Positions 7,983 through 9,650 of a stretch of 9,650 nt of DNA are shown piece after piece (position 1 is the first letter of the stretch; each line of letters starts with the position of its first letter). The position numbers were made by a program, and so were the translations under genes. Source of the DNA: a bacterium (GTDB taxonomy: Bacteria; Armatimonadota; Fimbriimonadia; Fimbriimonadales; GBS-DC). Where the stretch lies: the NCBI GenBank assembly GCA_029335935.2, contig JARJMV020000032.1, positions 1 to 9,650 of the forward strand, given 5' to 3'. The notes beneath the pieces are model-generated. The model was not told where the DNA came from, ran no database searches, and saw nothing but the letters and a program-made list of their open reading frames with translations.

Positions 7983-9494
7983 TTATACCATCCCTATCAT
8001 CCGCCAGCGTCCGAGCTGTTCCCACGGGGAAGGGAAACCGCCCTGATTGCCGTCGTGGGTGGCGGGCGTGCGCTGCGACGCTCGCATAAGCGGTTCTGCC
8101 AGCGCAAGAGCCATCCAAACGACCTCCGGAGTGGCGTCAGGCGCGGCGCGAATGGCGTGTTCCTCCAGAAACCCTGTGTGCAACGCGCCGGCGATAAACG
8201 CTGGATGTTGTAGCAGTTCAATCAGGAACGCTTGGTTGGTGCGCACGCCGAGCGCGACGGTCTGTTCCAGCGCGTTCACTAAGCGTCGGATTGCGCTCAG
8301 GCGGTCAGGCGCGTGGGCAATCACTTTGGCGAGCATCGGGTCGTAGTGGTGCGTAATCGTCGCGCCTTCGCACACGCCCGAATCGAAGCGCACGCTGGGC
8401 AGGTGCGGCTGCCGATATACGCGCAGCTCGCCCAGCGACGGCGCGAAGTCGTTGTCGGGGTCTTCTGCGTACAGGCGCGCCTCCATCGCGTGCCCGCGCA
8501 CGGGCGGCGTGTCCAACTCCAGCGGCTCCCCTGACGCAATCCGCAACTGCCAATGCACCAAGTCGACGCCTGTGACCAGCTCCGTGACGGGATGCTCCAC
8601 TTGTAGGCGGGTGTTGACCTCCAGAAAGTAGAACTGACCGCCGTCGTCGGTCTGCTCGTACAAAAACTCCACCGTGCCTGCGTTGGTGTAGCCGACGGTT
8701 TGGGCGAGTCGCACGGCGGCGTCGCAGAGGGCGGCGCGCGTGTCGGCGTCCAACGCGATTGAGGGGCATTCTTCGATAATCTTCTGATGGCGTCGTTGGA
8801 GGGAGCATTCGCGCTCGTGCAGGTGGATGACGCGCCCGTGCTGGTCGGCGAGGATTTGCACTTCGATGTGGCGCGGGCGTGGGAGATAGCGTTCGAGCAT
8901 CAGGCGCGGGTCGCCGAAGGCGTTCTGCGCTTCGCGCGCCGCGCTCTCGGCGATTTCAGCGAACCGTTCGGGGGCGTCTACCACGCGCATGCCCTTGCCG
9001 CCGCCGCCTGCGACCGCTTTGAGCAACACTGGGAAGCCTACGGCTTGCGCAGCGCGGAGCAGTTCATCGGGCGCAGCGGCGTGTTGGGGGTTGTAGCCGG
9101 GCACTATCGGCACGCTCGCGCGCTCGGCAACGCGCTTGGCGGCGCCCTTGTCGCCCAGCAAGCGTATCACCTCAGGGCGCGGACCGATGAAGACAATCTC
9201 GGCGTCGGCGCAGGCTTGCGCGAACTCGGCGTTCTCCGCCAAGAAGCCGTAGCCCGGATGGATTGCCTCCGCGCCCGACTGTTTGGCAACTTCCAAAATG
9301 CGCGCAATGTTGAGATAGCTTGCACGCGCGGGCGCGTCGCCCAGCAGGTATGCCTCGTCCGCCTCGTGAACGAACGGGGCGTCGGCGTCCACCTCCGAAT
9401 AGACCGCGATGCTCCGTATGCCAAGCTCGCGGCACGCCTGTATCACACGGCGCGCAATCTCGCCCCGATTGGCCACCAATACCGTGCGGAACAT
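7983..9494 (-). CDS. accC: Biotin carboxylase, or alpha chain of an acyl-CoA carboxylase lacking its BT and biotinyl domains
   Basis: ATP-dependent carboxylation of biotin on a carrier protein, the first half-reaction of acetyl-, propionyl- or methylcrotonyl-CoA carboxylase. The 503-residue product has a complete biotin carboxylase core: N-terminal domain (VLVANRGEIARRVI, HPGYGFLAEN), ATP-grasp domain with Lys159 and the glycine loop GGGGKG (163-168), Lys238 in RHQKIIEE, and EVNTR at 292-296, then the C-terminal domain (MEARLYAEDP, VRFDSGV, HYDPMLAK). The core ends near TGFLEEH (440-446), where stand-alone AccC proteins usually end. About 57 more residues follow, closing with SPWEQLGRWRM (489-499), like the segment that leads into the BT domain in methylcrotonyl/propionyl-CoA carboxylase alpha chains; then TAA. 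No biotinyl AMKM motif follows. The carrier must be encoded elsewhere, or the gene is a shortened alpha chain. No carboxyltransferase gene is present in the window. Confidence 0.88.
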   Translation of the reverse strand: MFRTVLVANRGEIARRVIQACRELGIRSIAVYSEVDADAPFVHEADEAYLLGDAPARASYLNIARILEVAKQSGAEAIHPGYGFLAENAEFAQACADAEIVFIGPRPEVIRLLGDKGAAKRVAERASVPIVPGYNPQHAAAPDELLRAAQAVGFPVLLKAVAGGGGKGMRVVDAPERFAEIAESAAREAQNAFGDPRLMLERYLPRPRHIEVQILADQHGRVIHLHERECSLQRRHQKIIEECPSIALDADTRAALCDAAVRLAQTVGYTNAGTVEFLYEQTDDGGQFYFLEVNTRLQVEHPVTELVTGVDLVHWQLRIASGEPLELDTPPVRGHAMEARLYAEDPDNDFAPSLGELRVYRQPHLPSVRFDSGVCEGATITHHYDPMLAKVIAHAPDRLSAIRRLVNALEQTVALGVRTNQAFLIELLQHPAFIAGALHTGFLEEHAIRAAPDATPEVVWMALALAEPLMRASQRTPATHDGNQGGFPSPWEQLGRWRMIGMV

Positions 9495-9501
9495 CGGGGC
9501 G

Positions 9502-9510
9502 AGTATACCA
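9502..9510 (-). promoter_or_regulatory. Extended -10 promoter of the biotin carboxylase gene (leaderless type)
   Basis: Read on the minus strand, TGG-TATACT (9510-9502) is an extended -10 element ending 7 bases before the ATG at 9494-9492. The -35 at 17 bases is weak (TGTGCA, three of six). It lies in the 18-base gap after the upstream gene. The predicted start site is at the ATG itself, and there is no Shine-Dalgarno. Confidence 0.6.
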
Positions 9511-9512
9511 CA

Positions 9513-9650
9513 CTACGGCGCTTGTGCACACGCCTCCGCATACTGCCCCGACTCAGGGAACGGAATCTTGGGGCAGAAGTAATGCTTCGGCACGGTGTGC
9601 GGACACTGGTTCAGTCGCGCACGCTCGCGTGGATGCGTCGCGCGCACCCA
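9513..9650 (-). CDS. Unidentified protein, last 45 residues (5' end outside window)
   Basis: The minus-strand frame is open from the window edge (9650) to TAG at 9515-9513. The 45 residues run from WVRATHPRER through LNQCPHTVPKHYFCPK to EACAQAP, with Cys at 16, 26 and 41 and many Pro and His. Codon choice resembles the neighbours, and the stop sits just before the biotin carboxylase promoter, as a real upstream gene would. I do not recognise the family. The ATHPRERARL segment faintly recalls the THP-x(n)-ER motif near the C-terminus of M48-type metallopeptidases, but this is too little to assign. The gene is in the same direction as the carboxylase gene and could read through into it. Confidence 0.55.
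   Translation of the reverse strand, partial: WVRATHPRERARLNQCPHTVPKHYFCPKIPFPESGQYAEACAQAP

Noticed and set aside
7902..8213. A plus-strand frame of 103 codons across the end of the carboxylase gene
   Set aside because: It mostly overlaps the conserved biotin carboxylase reading frame in antisense. The first 40 or so residues look somewhat protein-like, but there is no ribosome-binding site or recognisable family.

Overview
This window is a gene-dense, GC-rich (roughly 60-65%) stretch of bacterial chromosome. It carries mostly housekeeping genes: the 3' end of dnaE, a TIGR03790-family gene of unknown function, argJ, a zinc-dependent medium-chain dehydrogenase, guaA, infB, a biotin carboxylase gene on the opposite strand, and the 3' end of one more minus-strand gene. 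No tRNA, rRNA, CRISPR array, insertion sequence, phage gene or defence system is visible. Base and codon use look uniform, so nothing points to recent transfer. The organism cannot be fixed from sequence alone. The scattered order of core genes, the TIGR03790 gene and the leaderless-type promoters would suit a deep-branching GC-rich phylum such as Armatimonadota, but that is a low-confidence inference.

Layout: 1-939 (+) is the dnaE C-terminal part. 1024-2016 (+) is the TIGR03790 gene. 2031-3230 (+) is argJ, followed 4 bases later by a dehydrogenase (3235-4239, +), probably co-transcribed. 4314-5861 (+) is guaA, and 5918-7852 (+) is a compact infB. infB converges on a biotin carboxylase gene (7983-9494, -), leaving a 130-base gap with no clear terminator. 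Just upstream of that gene on the same strand, 9513-9650 holds the last 45 codons of an unidentified protein.

The most informative pattern is regulatory. Four genes (TIGR03790, argJ, guaA, biotin carboxylase) have a -10 hexamer (TATAAT, TACAAT, TATCCT, TATACT) ending only 7-9 bases before the ATG and no Shine-Dalgarno sequence in between, so transcription should start at or next to the start codon. infB differs: its TATAAT lies 32 bases upstream and a purine-rich Shine-Dalgarno precedes the ATG. This pattern also favours the inner ATG (4314) as the guaA start. The second notable point is the biotin carboxylase. It carries the start of the linker seen in methylcrotonyl/propionyl-CoA carboxylase alpha chains but stops before the BT and biotinyl domains.

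The genes do not form one pathway; they cover replication, arginine synthesis, GMP synthesis, translation initiation and acyl-CoA carboxylation. I found no convincing new multi-gene system here.
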